In this document: piece by piece, positions 1 through 9,470 of the stretch
Layout: each line of letters opens with the position of its first letter
Numbering within the stretch: the stretch's first letter is position 1
NCBI GenBank assembly: GCA_947627105.1
Contig: CANQUT010000006.1
Location: 1-51,932, forward strand
DNA length: 51,932 nucleotides
From: an uncultured Clostridia bacterium
Lineage (GTDB): Bacteria > Bacillota > Clostridia > TANB77 > CAG-508
Direction of reading: 5' to 3'
The notes under the pieces: model-generated
Told to the model about the DNA's origin: nothing
Database searches by the model: none
Seen by the model: only the letters and a program-made list of their open reading frames with translations
Position numbers and translations under genes: made by a program

Positions 1-9
1 GTTAAACGA

Positions 10-2373
10 ATGAAGGTATTATTTGCAGTAAATAATGAAAACATTTCTGAATCTATAATAAAAAAATATCAACAAGAATATAAGGAAATTATTTCAGCAA
101 AGAATGTATATTATTTTAATGCAATTATTAAAGAATTACAAAGAGATAAAACTTATGATAGAATAATTATAAGTGAAGATCTACAACCATTTTCAAACAA
201 TAATTATGATGCAATAGATAAATTTATTTTTGAGAAAATGGACAATATTAGTGATGAAGCAACTAATCAATCTGGAAATGATATTCCTATTATTCTAATT
301 TGTACAGATAGAAGAGAAAAATCAGATCCTTTATTAGTAAAATTATTTGGAATTGGTGTTTATAATGCATTACTTGGCAAAGATAGAAGCATAACACAAG
401 TTTGCGAACTATTAGAAAGACCACGTACAAAAAAAGAAGCAAAAGTATATTACCGTATTGATCCTGATGATGTTGATTACAAAGTAGAAAATGAAGGAGA
501 TGTTAGCGAAGTTGAAATTCAAAACATCTTAAATCATTATAAAAAAATAAACGGAAATGAAGAAAAATATATAGAAAGTTTTGATCATATTGCTAGTCAA
601 TATACAGATTCTCAATTAAGATTAATAGCTAAGTTTTTACCTTTAAACGTAAAAGCTGTATTAGAGGCAAACAGTGCAAAATATCAAGAAGTAGTTTCAT
701 TTGGTAGTTCTACATCTTCTAGAAATCAAAGTTATAAGCCTTCAAATTTAAATAATAAAAATGCTAAATTAACAAAACAAAAAGAGGATGTTTCTAGCAT
801 AGATTTAGTAGAAAAAAATCTAAACCAAAATAAAATTACAGAGCCAGTTATAATACCATCAGTAGTTAACACAACAAATGTTAGAAAAATGCAAGAAAGT
901 ATGCCAAACGAAGCTAAAAATTCAAATAAAGTATTACCAGAGCAAGTTCAAGAAATTGATGATATTTTAGATAGCCTTCCTATAGGAAATACAGAAAAAA
1001 CTGAACCAGAAGTTATAAATTCTGAAGAAGATGATAATAAATTAGCAGAACCAAAAAGAAGAGGAAGACCTAAAAAAGTAGTTATAGAAGAACCTATATC
1101 TAATGAACAACCAAAAAAAGGTAGAGGAAGACCTAAAAAAATAGTAGATCCAGTAATAGAGCCTACTAAAGAAGTAGAAGAAAATGCAGAAAATGAAAAC
1201 ATTAATAATTCTGCCCCAGTTAATCTTTTTGAACTAGGTGAAGAAGATGTAGAAGCTACTCCTTCTAAAACATCTTCTCAAAATGATATGATTTTACCTG
1301 GACTAGATGATGAAATTCTTGAAGAAAATTTATTTGATGAAAATATAATGCAACAAGAACTAAACGAAAATAATAATATGGAAATTAATGCTCCAATTCT
1401 TCCATCATTAGATGAAGAAAATATACAAGATCCTATTAGTAATAACCAAAATCAAAATACTTCAAATATGGTTGAAAATGTTAACACATATTCAGAATCA
1501 AACTATAATGGTTTATTATCACAAGATAAAAAACTAGTAGCATTTGTAGGAACTTCTAAAAATGGAACATCATTCTTAGTAAATAATATTGCAGAAATAT
1601 TATCTCAAAATGGAATTAACACAGCAATTTTAGATTTAACAAAAAATAAAAATGCATATTATATTTATACAGAAAATGAAGAAAGTTTAAGAAAAATAGC
1701 ATATTCATGCATAGAAAATTTAAAACAAGGAAATGCTAATGGAATTAATGTTCATAAAAATTTAACAGTTTATACAACACTTCCTGGAGAAGAAGAACAA
1801 TTAACTAATTATAATTCTATATTACAAACTTTAATGAACAACTATTCATTGGTTATTTTAGATTGTGACTTTGAAACAGACTATAATTATTTTAGAGAAG
1901 CACAAGAGCTATATTTAGTACAAAGCTTAGATGTTTTAACAATACAACCATTAACAGCATTTCTAAGAGATTTAAAAGCAAAAAATGTGTTAAATCCAGA
2001 AAAAATTAGAGTTGTATTAAATAAATTAGTTAAATTAAGAAGTATTTCAGAAAAAACAATTATTGGAGGAATGGCATATTATAATGATCCTGCAATGTCA
2101 TTTATGACAGAGCTATTTAACAAAGATACTGTTCAATATACAGTAGTTCCATTTGAAGAACAAGCTTATTCTAAATACTTAGAAGGACTTATCAACTGCA
2201 AAATTACTTTAAATGGCTATTCAAAGAACTTTATATATGCACTTAATAACTTAGGAGATATGGTATATCCTTTAATAAATAATAAAAATTCAAAAAATAA
2301 ATATAATAATTATCAAAATGGTTTTTCTAGTAATATGAATGATACTTTAAATAAAATGAAAAATAATTATTAA
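10..2373 (+). CDS. MinD/ParA-like protein with receiver-like N-terminus and AT-hook motifs
   Basis: This is a 787-residue protein in three parts. Residues 1-125 resemble a receiver-type alpha/beta domain, as at the N-terminus of CpaE-like proteins. Residues about 150-500 are a low-complexity acidic/Asn-rich linker. Residues about 505-750 have the order of a MinD/ParA ATPase: beta strand KLVAFVG, loop GTSKNGTSF in the deviant Walker A position, and VILDCDFE in the Walker B position. The loop lacks the canonical GKT/GKS, so ATP hydrolysis is doubtful. Two AT-hook-like stretches, KRRGRPKK and KGRGRPKK (around residues 349-380), would suit minor-groove binding to AT-rich DNA. The ATG follows only nine bases of window, so its ribosome binding site is not visible. 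The next gene starts 26 bases downstream and is probably co-transcribed. A role in localisation, chromosome organisation or pilus-type assembly is inference from CpaE/MinD relatives. Confidence 0.6.
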   Translation: MKVLFAVNNENISESIIKKYQQEYKEIISAKNVYYFNAIIKELQRDKTYDRIIISEDLQPFSNNNYDAIDKFIFEKMDNISDEATNQSGNDIPIILICTDRREKSDPLLVKLFGIGVYNALLGKDRSITQVCELLERPRTKKEAKVYYRIDPDDVDYKVENEGDVSEVEIQNILNHYKKINGNEEKYIESFDHIASQYTDSQLRLIAKFLPLNVKAVLEANSAKYQEVVSFGSSTSSRNQSYKPSNLNNKNAKLTKQKEDVSSIDLVEKNLNQNKITEPVIIPSVVNTTNVRKMQESMPNEAKNSNKVLPEQVQEIDDILDSLPIGNTEKTEPEVINSEEDDNKLAEPKRRGRPKKVVIEEPISNEQPKKGRGRPKKIVDPVIEPTKEVEENAENENINNSAPVNLFELGEEDVEATPSKTSSQNDMILPGLDDEILEENLFDENIMQQELNENNNMEINAPILPSLDEENIQDPISNNQNQNTSNMVENVNTYSESNYNGLLSQDKKLVAFVGTSKNGTSFLVNNIAEILSQNGINTAILDLTKNKNAYYIYTENEESLRKIAYSCIENLKQGNANGINVHKNLTVYTTLPGEEEQLTNYNSILQTLMNNYSLVILDCDFETDYNYFREAQELYLVQSLDVLTIQPLTAFLRDLKAKNVLNPEKIRVVLNKLVKLRSISEKTIIGGMAYYNDPAMSFMTELFNKDTVQYTVVPFEEQAYSKYLEGLINCKITLNGYSKNFIYALNNLGDMVYPLINNKNSKNKYNNYQNGFSSNMNDTLNKMKNNY

Positions 2374-2399
2374 GCAAAAAATAGCAAAGGGGTGATTTC

Positions 2400-3500
2400 T
2401 TGATACTTATAGTAATTATACTTTTAGTACTTATTATTGCATTTTTAATGATATATAATATGTCAATACACAAAAAAATACAAAATTTTAATAATTTAAG
2501 TCAAAAAATAACAAGCTTAAATGTATTGCAAGATTTCATGAATACAATTAGTGAAGTTACCTCTACTGATGAAAAAATTAAAAAAATTAATGATATTTTA
2601 ATTGAAAGATATCAAATTAAATATTCTACTATAGTTATATATAATGGTGTAGATTACGCTATAAAAGCTTCTAATGTTGATACAAAACATTGGGACACAT
2701 TAAAAAATTTACAAAATGAAGAAATTTTTAAAGACAGTATTAATACTGCAACTCCAAAATACATTACTGTTGAAAAAGAAGACGAAAGACTTCCTTATCA
2801 AAAGATGGAATTTGGTAGAGCAAAATGTGCAATGTTCTTTCCATTATATGTTGAAAATATTTATATAGGCTATTGGATTATAGAAGGAAGTAAACCACAT
2901 GAGTTTGACAAAATAGATACTACTCTTTTAGAAGTAGTAAGAAACAATATAGTTTCTGTATTAAAAACAGTAGAAAATCAACAAGTAATTGAAAACATTG
3001 TTAGAGATGATAAATTTAGTGGATTAAAATCGGCAGAATATTTATTTGGCGAAGGCAAAAAAATAATAGATAATTATACAACATCTACTGTATGCTTATT
3101 TAAAATTACTAATCTAGAAGAAATAAACCAAACTTTTAATAGAGAAACAGGAAATCAAATAATTATAGAAACAAGTAAACTATTAAAAGAAAATTTATCA
3201 GATGAATATATATTTGTAAGATATATGGGACCAAAATTTGCTATTATTTTTTCAGGTATAGAAATTAATGCAGTTGCTAATTTTATGAAAGAAATGAAAC
3301 AAAAACTAGAAGAAATTGAAATAGAAGTAGAATTAAAAACTACTGGAAGAGGCAAAAAGAAAGTTAGTGTTGCAAAGCCAAAAATAAATATGGTAGTATC
3401 TACATATTACAAAAGAACAGCTCTAGAGGGACTTACTAAGAAGTTAGAAGAATACTTAGATGGAGCTCCAAAAGAAGAAAATACAATTAATTATTTATAG
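2400..3500 (+). CDS. Membrane-anchored GAF plus degenerate GGDEF domain protein
   Basis: The protein has 366 residues and a TTG start behind a good ribosome binding site (AAAGGGG, 2387-2393). Residues 2-22 form one N-terminal membrane helix. Residues about 45-200 look like a GAF domain, and residues about 215-350 have the fold order of a diguanylate cyclase. The catalytic GG(D/E)EF loop is replaced by MGPKFAIIF near residue 275, so it should not make c-di-GMP; it may bind nucleotide or act as a scaffold. It follows the MinD-like gene and precedes ireB by 11 bases, so the three may share a transcript. No specific function can be named. Confidence 0.6.
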   Translation: MILIVIILLVLIIAFLMIYNMSIHKKIQNFNNLSQKITSLNVLQDFMNTISEVTSTDEKIKKINDILIERYQIKYSTIVIYNGVDYAIKASNVDTKHWDTLKNLQNEEIFKDSINTATPKYITVEKEDERLPYQKMEFGRAKCAMFFPLYVENIYIGYWIIEGSKPHEFDKIDTTLLEVVRNNIVSVLKTVENQQVIENIVRDDKFSGLKSAEYLFGEGKKIIDNYTTSTVCLFKITNLEEINQTFNRETGNQIIIETSKLLKENLSDEYIFVRYMGPKFAIIFSGIEINAVANFMKEMKQKLEEIEIEVELKTTGRGKKKVSVAKPKINMVVSTYYKRTALEGLTKKLEEYLDGAPKEENTINYL

Positions 3501-3511
3501 GAGGGTAAATA

Positions 3512-3766
3512 ATGATATCAGATGAAACAGTTAGTTTTAAAGTAGAAAAAGACAAAAATGTTAAGACAAGGGAAATTTTAAAAGAGGTATATAGTGCTTT
3601 AGAAGAAAAAGGCTATAACCCAATTAACCAAATAGTAGGTTATATTTTATCAGGTGACCCAACATATATTACAAGCCATAATGATGCAAGAAATTTAATT
3701 AGACAAGTAGAAAGAGATGAACTTTTAGAAAAAATGGTAAAGAACTATATTGGATTGGATGATTAA
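3512..3766 (+). CDS. ireB: IreB family regulatory phosphoprotein (UPF0297)
   Basis: This 84-residue protein matches the IreB/YrzL family over its whole length. Family hallmarks visible are the SDETVxF start, the [18 protein letters not shown] core and the RxLIRxxxRDE tail. In enterococci IreB is a substrate of the Ser/Thr kinase IreK and a negative regulator of cephalosporin resistance. The N-terminal threonine region (residues 4-7) is where phosphorylation would be expected. The ribosome binding site AGGAGG (3500-3505) is strong. The gene lies directly upstream of ruvX and DUF1292, the usual Firmicutes order. Confidence 0.93.
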   Translation: MISDETVSFKVEKDKNVKTREILKEVYSALEEKGYNPINQIVGYILSGDPTYITSHNDARNLIRQVERDELLEKMVKNYIGLDD

Positions 3767-3767
3767 T

Positions 3768-4193
3768 ATGCGAAAGCTAGGAATTGATTATGGAGATAGT
3801 AGAGTAGGAATTGCCATTACAGATGAACTATGCATTACAGCTCAAGGACTTGAAACTATTCATCACCAAGGAAATGATAAATTAGTTTTAAAAAGATTAG
3901 ATGAAATTTTAAATATGTATAGTGTAGATACTTTTGTAGTTGGAATGCCAATAAATATGAATGGTACTAAAGCAGAAAGAGTAGAAGTTACAGAAAAATT
4001 CATTCATAAATTAAAATGCAAATATCCTAAAATTTTAATAGAAACAATAGATGAAAGACTAACTACTGTTGCTGCCCATAAAACAATGAATTATTTAAAT
4101 ATAAATAAAAGCAAAAAAAAGGAAATTGTAGATACAATTTCAGCAGTGTATATTTTAGAAACGTATTTAAATAAACAAAAAAATAAAGTATAG
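3768..4193 (+). CDS. ruvX: Putative pre-16S rRNA nuclease / Holliday junction resolvase-like YqgF
   Basis: The product has 141 residues when started at ATG 3768, one base after the ireB stop; an in-frame TTG at 3750 and an ATG at 3759 inside ireB are less likely. The YqgF fold motifs are all present: GIDYGDSRVGIA with the first acidic residue, VVGMPINMNGT, the IDERLTT block and the final acidic residue in VDTISAVYILE. Family members process the 5' end of 16S rRNA and were first described as Holliday junction resolvase-like. The near overlap with ireB implies translational coupling. Confidence 0.92.
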   Translation: MRKLGIDYGDSRVGIAITDELCITAQGLETIHHQGNDKLVLKRLDEILNMYSVDTFVVGMPINMNGTKAERVEVTEKFIHKLKCKYPKILIETIDERLTTVAAHKTMNYLNINKSKKKEIVDTISAVYILETYLNKQKNKV

Positions 4194-4290
4194 TACAATT
4201 TGCATATATTTAATAAAAATGTAAATACTAATAATAGATATTAGCATTATAGAAATATAATGATTTATATATAAACGAAAGGAGAAAAAA

Positions 4291-4620
4291 ATGAGTAAAG
4301 AAGATGTAAATGAAAATCAAGAAAATTTAAATGAGGGAGAAGAATTAGATAATATACTAGTTCTAAATGATGAAGAAGGAAACGAAGTAGAATTTGAATT
4401 TTTAGACTTAATTGAATATGAAGGAGAAGAATACGTAGTATTATTACCAGTTGAAGAAGAAGAAACAGAAGAACCTGGTGAAGTTGTAATTTTAAAATTA
4501 GAAGATACAGAATCTGATGATGAAGAATCTTATGTTAGTGTAGATGATGAAGAAGTACTTAACAAAGTATTTGAAATATTTAAAGAAAAATTTGAAGATG
4601 AATTCAATTTTGTAGACTAA
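4291..4620 (+). CDS. DUF1292 (YrzB-like) acidic protein
   Basis: This highly acidic 109-residue protein has the DUF1292 pattern: a core LVLNDEEGNEVEFEFLDLIEYEGEEYVVLLP followed by VVILKLEDTES. It completes the conserved ireB-ruvX-yrzB cluster of Firmicutes. The function of the family is not established. A 97-base gap separates it from ruvX, and its ribosome binding site (AAAGGAG, 4279-4285) is strong, so it may also have its own promoter. Confidence 0.88.
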   Translation: MSKEDVNENQENLNEGEELDNILVLNDEEGNEVEFEFLDLIEYEGEEYVVLLPVEEEETEEPGEVVILKLEDTESDDEESYVSVDDEEVLNKVFEIFKEKFEDEFNFVD

Positions 4621-4647
4621 TTAGAACTAAAAAAGGGGATAAAGCAA

Positions 4648-5112
4648 ATGAAAAGTTTATCTAGTTGGCTTATTGCCATGCTTGCATTTATGTTTTGGGG
4701 ATTTCGTGTAGTAACAACAGTATTATATTCAATGGGAACAGAATTTGTTGCTGAACCTATGGACATGACAATGGAAATTATATTATTATTTATTACATTT
4801 GTATGTATATGCTTTATTACAAGAAGAAAACTATTGCCAGCAATAATTTATTTAGTAGCACATGCTTTGTATTATGGTGTATATTTATATCAAAATGTAA
4901 TAAATGGAGCAGGAACACTAAATTCATATATGTCATTATTTATAGCTTTAATAGGTATAGCAATACCACTTTTTGCATTTTTTGATGTACTATTAGATAA
5001 AAATAGAACTGCACATCCAATAGATAAACAAACAGATTGGTTTTATAAAAATAAAGAATATGATAGAAAAATGGATGAAAGAGCAGATAGAAACCAATAT
5101 AGAACAATGTAA
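4648..5112 (+). CDS. Predicted four-helix membrane protein
   Basis: The protein has 154 residues with about four predicted membrane helices: roughly residues 5-27, 42-58, 64-82 and 92-113. It ends in a charged cytosolic tail rich in Lys, Asp and Arg (KNKEYDRKMDERADRNQYR). I do not recognise a named family. It starts 27 bases after the DUF1292 gene behind AAAAGGGG and is followed by a strong hairpin terminator, so it closes this operon. Confidence 0.7.
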   Translation: MKSLSSWLIAMLAFMFWGFRVVTTVLYSMGTEFVAEPMDMTMEIILLFITFVCICFITRRKLLPAIIYLVAHALYYGVYLYQNVINGAGTLNSYMSLFIALIGIAIPLFAFFDVLLDKNRTAHPIDKQTDWFYKNKEYDRKMDERADRNQYRTM

Positions 5113-5121
5113 TATTTATAT

Positions 5122-5160
5122 AAAAATAAACGAAGCAATAGCTGTTTCGTTTATTTTTTT
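5122..5160 (+). terminator. Intrinsic terminator after the DUF1292/membrane protein operon
   Basis: A 13-bp inverted repeat (AAAAATAAACGAA at 5122-5134 with TTCGTTTATTTTT at 5146-5158) encloses an 11-nt loop and ends in a T run. Confidence 0.85.
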
Positions 5161-5180
5161 GCTTATCATTTAATTAATTG

Positions 5181-5293
5181 CTTTAATAGTACTATTTTTC
5201 TTGTTTTTCAAATGCCCGTTGCAGAAAGTCAAGCTCAAAGAAGCAGGTCAGAACGGGACCTCTCAAAACTGCGAAAAAATAGTACTATTAAAG
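5181..5293 (+). repeat. Family A palindromic intergenic element, copy 1
   Basis: The ends are the inverted pair CTTTAATAGTACTATT (5181-5196) and AATAGTACTATTAAAG (5278-5293). The inner part forms a long imperfect hairpin with conserved arms TGCCCGTTGCAG and CAGAACGGGACC around a variable loop that holds TCAAAGAAG. Related copies lie at 24907-25017, 35121-35231 (inverted) and a collapsed one at 20352-20371. There is no coding potential. Confidence 0.85.
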
Positions 5294-5338
5294 CTTATGA
5301 CATTTTATAGCTTTAAAAATAAACTTTTCAAAATATTA

Positions 5339-5365
5339 TTGACTTTTTTCAATAGTTAGTATAAT
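5339..5365 (+). promoter_or_regulatory. Candidate sigma-A promoter for the HPt/HD-GYP/kinase operon
   Basis: TTGACT (5339-5344) and TATAAT (5360-5365) are separated by 15 bases, shorter than ideal. They lie 35 bases upstream of the first gene of the signalling operon. Confidence 0.4.
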
Positions 5366-5400
5366 TTTATAGTATAAAAATAGGAAGGATGAAAAGCAAA

Positions 5401-5745
5401 ATGATAGAAGAATTATATAAAAAAATAAACGGAAACTATGAAGTAGCAATTTCAAGAATGCAAAATGATGAAAGAATATTAAAATACCTAAAGTTTTTTT
5501 TATTGGACGAGTCATATAAAGTCTTAGAAGATGGAATAAATTCTGGAGATTGTGAAGCAGCTTTTAGAGGAGCACATACTCTAAAAGGAGTTTGCCAAAA
5601 TATGGCATTTACTGCACTTTCTACTGTAGTAGAACAAATCACAGAAGAACTAAGAGCCAAAGACTTTGAAAAAGCGAAGCAAACTTTTTCACTAGTAGAA
5701 GAAGAATATAAAAAAGTAATTGATGAAATTAATAAAATCATTTAA
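5401..5745 (+). CDS. HPt-domain phosphotransfer protein
   Basis: This is a 114-residue single-domain histidine phosphotransfer protein. The phospho-accepting motif AHTLKGVCQNM places the histidine at residue 59, within a helical bundle of typical length. ATG 5401 is preferred over ATG 5389, because AGGAAGG (5382-5388) directly abuts 5389 but stands 12 bases from 5401. It begins an operon with an HD-GYP response regulator and a hybrid kinase. It is therefore the natural relay between the receivers of the kinase and the receiver of the HD-GYP protein (inference from gene order). Confidence 0.88.
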   Translation: MIEELYKKINGNYEVAISRMQNDERILKYLKFFLLDESYKVLEDGINSGDCEAAFRGAHTLKGVCQNMAFTALSTVVEQITEELRAKDFEKAKQTFSLVEEEYKKVIDEINKII

Positions 5746-5758
5746 TAGGGGGAAATTT

Positions 5759-6847
5759 ATGGAAAAGAGAGATACATTATTAATTGTTGATGATGTTATG
5801 ATAAATAGAGAGCTCTTAAAAGATATATTTGAAAATGGAGAATATAAAATATTAGAAGCAGCAGATGGAGAAGAAGCAATTGAAATTTTAAATAAACATA
5901 AAGATGAAATTGCATTAGTCTTTCTTGATTTAGTTATGCCAAAAAAGAATGGATTAGATGTAATGCACCACATGTCTTTAAACAATATGATTAACACAAT
6001 ACCTGTTATTATGATAACAGGAGAAGCAACTGTTGAAACAGATGTAAAAGCATATGAACTTGGAGCAGCAGATATTATATATAAACCTTTTGAACCTGCT
6101 GTTGTAAGGCGTAGAGCAAGAAATATTATAGAATTATTTGAACATAGAATATCTATTGAAAAAGAATTAGAACTTCGTACACAAGAATTAATTGAAAGCA
6201 AAAAGCGTATAGAACAAAGTAATAATTTCTTAATTAATGCATTAAGCTCAGTTGTAGAATTTAGAAGCTTAGAATCTGGAGAGCATATTCAAAGAGTTAA
6301 AAAATTTACAAGAATAATGCTAAGACATTGGAGAGCTTTATATGGAGAAGAACAATTTACAGATGAACAAATTGAATTAATAGTAAATGCATCTGCACTT
6401 CATGATATTGGTAAAATAGCAATACCAGACAACATACTTTTAAAACCAGGAAGATTAACAGATGAAGAATATACAGAAATGAAAAAGCACACTATATATG
6501 GTTGCCAAATGTTAGAAAAATTTAAGCAAGAAGAAAATGAATTTTATCGCTATTGCTATGATATTTGTAGATATCATCATGAAAGATATGATGGTAGAGG
6601 TTACCCAGACGGTTTAAAAGGAGATGATATTCCTATATGGGCACAAGTTGTATCTATTGTAGATGTTTATGATGCACTTGTAAGTAAAAGAGTATATAAA
6701 CCTTCTTTTTCAATAGAAGAAACATTTCGTATGATTCATGATGGTGAATGTGGAATTTTTTCACCTAAATTATTAAAATGTTTTGATGATGCTAAAGAAG
6801 AATTTATTAAAAATACTACAAAAGAACAAATGGGAGAGGAGGCATAA
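5759..6847 (+). CDS. Response regulator with HD-GYP c-di-GMP phosphodiesterase domain
   Basis: The product has 362 residues when started at ATG 5759 behind AGGGGG (5748-5753). The receiver domain (residues about 6-125) has Asp11/Asp12, phospho-acceptor Asp57 in VFLDLVMP, Thr87 and Lys109. A linker coiled coil leads to an HD-GYP domain (about 160-355) with HD at 215-216, HH at 273-274 and GRGYP at 279-283. All metal-binding signatures appear intact, so c-di-GMP hydrolysis controlled by phosphorylation is likely. It lies 13 bases after the HPt gene and 2 bases before the kinase gene. Confidence 0.9.
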   Translation: MEKRDTLLIVDDVMINRELLKDIFENGEYKILEAADGEEAIEILNKHKDEIALVFLDLVMPKKNGLDVMHHMSLNNMINTIPVIMITGEATVETDVKAYELGAADIIYKPFEPAVVRRRARNIIELFEHRISIEKELELRTQELIESKKRIEQSNNFLINALSSVVEFRSLESGEHIQRVKKFTRIMLRHWRALYGEEQFTDEQIELIVNASALHDIGKIAIPDNILLKPGRLTDEEYTEMKKHTIYGCQMLEKFKQEENEFYRYCYDICRYHHERYDGRGYPDGLKGDDIPIWAQVVSIVDVYDALVSKRVYKPSFSIEETFRMIHDGECGIFSPKLLKCFDDAKEEFIKNTTKEQMGEEA

Positions 6848-6849
6848 AC

Positions 6850-9462
6850 TTGAATTCAAGTAGGGAAAAAGTAAAAAAAAGAATAGATAAAAATATAATA
6901 GATAAAAAAAATAACATAAAAAAAAGTAACTTAATTATTATTATAGTAACAATTATTATAGTAATTTCTATTTACTATTTATATCACCTATTTTCGGCAA
7001 TTCTTACAGATAGAATAGTTAAAATGTCTCTTCGCAATATGTGGGAAATTTCAAAACATGATGAACAATCAATTATATCTGGTCTAGAGCATAGATGGAT
7101 GCATTTGGAAGGAATAGCTAAAGAGGTAGAACAAAATGGACTTAAAACTACATCAGAAGTTTTAAGAAAGCTAAATATTAAATCAGAATCTATAGAAACT
7201 ACGGAAGTTGTTTTAATAACAGAAGAAGGAAAAGTATTTAGTAGTACGCAATCAATTTATAAAGATACAGCATTACTAGAATTATGCAAGAATTCACCAA
7301 AAGATAAATTTGTTCAAAGAATAGACAAAAATAAAAATTCAGAAGTAAATTCCACATTACTTTTAGGAACAAAAATAGAACCTTTTACGATTGATGAAAA
7401 TCGCTTTATATATGTAGCAGGCTATTATAGAATTGAAAATTTAACAGATGAACTAAAAATTGAAAGTTACAATGGAGAAGGCTATAGTAGTGTTATAGAC
7501 AAAGATGGTTATTATTTAGTATCTGTACACGATAATGATAGTCTTGCAAGAGAAGATTTTTATACAGTAATAAATAAAGAAGGAATAACTAGCGACTTAA
7601 CACTAGAAGAAGTTCGTGAAAAAATTGAAAATAGAGAAAGCTTTTATTTAGAATATTTACTAGATGGGCAAAACCGTATTATGGTCTGCAATCCAATGAC
7701 TGTTTCGGATTGGTATTGCATTATGTCTGTGCCACTTTCTATATATCAAGCACAAAGTGCTGAATTATTACAATTACTAACAATATTAATAATAGCAATA
7801 TTAATTGCAATAACTATTGTTGTTATTTTAATATTTAGAAATAGATCACAAAAAAATTCAATAAAATTTGAAATTAAACATAGAGATGAGCTAGAATCAG
7901 CTCTAACATTAGCAGAGCAAGCAAGTAGAGCAAAAACTACATTTTTAAACAATATGTCACATGATATTCGTACTCCTATGAATGCTATTATTGGATTTAC
8001 AACACTTGCAAAAAATAATATAAATAATAAAGAGCGTGTAGAAGATTATTTAGACAAGATTTCACAATCTTCAAATCATTTACTTTCTTTAATAAATGAT
8101 GTATTAGATATGAGTAGAATAGAATCAGGAAAAGTAAATATAGAAGAAAAAGAAGAAAATCTTGCAGAAATACTTCATGGTATTAGAAATATTGTACAAG
8201 CAGATGTAAATGCAAAACAAATGGAATTTGTTATAGATACAGTAGATATAACAGATGAAAATATTTACTGCGACAAATTAAGACTTAACCAAATACTAAT
8301 AAATTTATTATCAAATGCACTTAAATTTACAGAGCCTGGAGGAACAATATCTGTTCGCATTACTCAAAAACCAATATCTAAAAAAGGCTATGGGATTTAT
8401 GAATTTAGAGTAAAAGATAATGGAATTGGAATTAGTGAAGAATTTATAAAAGAAATTTTTGAACCATTTGCAAGAGAACGTAGTTCAACAGTAAGTGGAA
8501 TTCAAGGTACAGGGCTTGGAATGGCAATAACTAAAAATATTGTAGACATGATGGGTGGAACTATAGAAGTACAAAGCAAAGTTGGAAAAGGAACAGAATT
8601 TATTGTTACATTAGAATTTAAATTACAAGAAGCACATAAGAAAATAGAAGTAATAGATAATTTAAAAGATGTGCATGCACTAGTTGTAGATGATGATATG
8701 AACTCTTGCCAAAGCATTTCTCATATGCTAAGACAACTTGGTTTAAAATCAGACTGGACAATGTATGGAAAAGAAGCAGTAGCTCGTGCAAAAGAAGCAC
8801 ATCAAATGAAAGAGCAATACCAAATTTATTTAATAGACTGGTTAATGCCAGATATGAATGGAATTGAAACAACAAGACGTATTCGTAAAATAGTAGGAAA
8901 AGAACCAGTAATTATTATGCTTTCAGCTTATGACTGGGGAGAAATTGAAAAAGAGGCAAAAGAAGCAGGTGTTACAGAATTTATTAGCAAACCATTATTC
9001 CCATCTGATTTAAGAAAAATACTTTTAAAAGTTTCAGGATTAGATAAGAAGCAAGAAAAAGATGAAGAAAAAATTGATTTTTCAGGCAAAAGAATTCTTC
9101 TTGTAGAAGACAATATGATGAATAGAGAAATTGCTACAGAATATTTACAAGACTTTGGCTTTTTAGTTGAAAGTGCTGAAAATGGAAAAGAAGCTTGTGA
9201 AATTTTAGAAAAATCTGAGCCAGGCTATTTTGATGTAGTATTAATGGATGTTCAAATGCCAATAATGGATGGATATGAAGCAACAAAAACAATTCGTAAA
9301 TTTAAAAATAAGAAAATTGCAAATATTCCTATTTTAGCAATGACAGCAAATGCATTTGATGAAGACAAAAAAGCAGCAAAAGAAGCTGGAATGAATGGAC
9401 ACTTAGCAAAGCCAATTGATATTCCAAAACTAATAGAAGCACTAAGAGAAATTTTAAATTAA
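6850..9462 (+). CDS. Hybrid sensor histidine kinase with two receiver domains
   Basis: The protein has 870 residues and a TTG start directly behind GGAGAGGAGG (6834-6843). It has a membrane helix at about 27-47, an extracytoplasmic Cache-like sensor (about 50-305) and a second helix (about 307-330). HisKA follows with His371 in MSHDIRTPMNAIIGF. The HATPase domain shows NQILINLLSNALKFT (N box), DNGIGIS and GTGLGMAI. The first receiver has an acceptor aspartate at 663 (LIDWLMP) and the second at 800 (LMDVQMP). The DDD cluster of receiver 1 and the VEDN of receiver 2 look functional. With the HPt and HD-GYP neighbours it forms a complete His-Asp-His-Asp relay. The extracellular ligand is unknown. 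Confidence 0.9.
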   Translation: MNSSREKVKKRIDKNIIDKKNNIKKSNLIIIIVTIIIVISIYYLYHLFSAILTDRIVKMSLRNMWEISKHDEQSIISGLEHRWMHLEGIAKEVEQNGLKTTSEVLRKLNIKSESIETTEVVLITEEGKVFSSTQSIYKDTALLELCKNSPKDKFVQRIDKNKNSEVNSTLLLGTKIEPFTIDENRFIYVAGYYRIENLTDELKIESYNGEGYSSVIDKDGYYLVSVHDNDSLAREDFYTVINKEGITSDLTLEEVREKIENRESFYLEYLLDGQNRIMVCNPMTVSDWYCIMSVPLSIYQAQSAELLQLLTILIIAILIAITIVVILIFRNRSQKNSIKFEIKHRDELESALTLAEQASRAKTTFLNNMSHDIRTPMNAIIGFTTLAKNNINNKERVEDYLDKISQSSNHLLSLINDVLDMSRIESGKVNIEEKEENLAEILHGIRNIVQADVNAKQMEFVIDTVDITDENIYCDKLRLNQILINLLSNALKFTEPGGTISVRITQKPISKKGYGIYEFRVKDNGIGISEEFIKEIFEPFARERSSTVSGIQGTGLGMAITKNIVDMMGGTIEVQSKVGKGTEFIVTLEFKLQEAHKKIEVIDNLKDVHALVVDDDMNSCQSISHMLRQLGLKSDWTMYGKEAVARAKEAHQMKEQYQIYLIDWLMPDMNGIETTRRIRKIVGKEPVIIMLSAYDWGEIEKEAKEAGVTEFISKPLFPSDLRKILLKVSGLDKKQEKDEEKIDFSGKRILLVEDNMMNREIATEYLQDFGFLVESAENGKEACEILEKSEPGYFDVVLMDVQMPIMDGYEATKTIRKFKNKKIANIPILAMTANAFDEDKKAAKEAGMNGHLAKPIDIPKLIEALREILN

Positions 9463-9470
9463 AAAAGGAG

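Noticed and set aside
5692..6201. Long minus-strand ORF antisense to the HD-GYP gene
   Set aside because: It overlaps strong domain-bearing genes on the plus strand, has low-complexity Ser/Asn/Ile content and lacks a ribosome binding site; it is a shadow frame.
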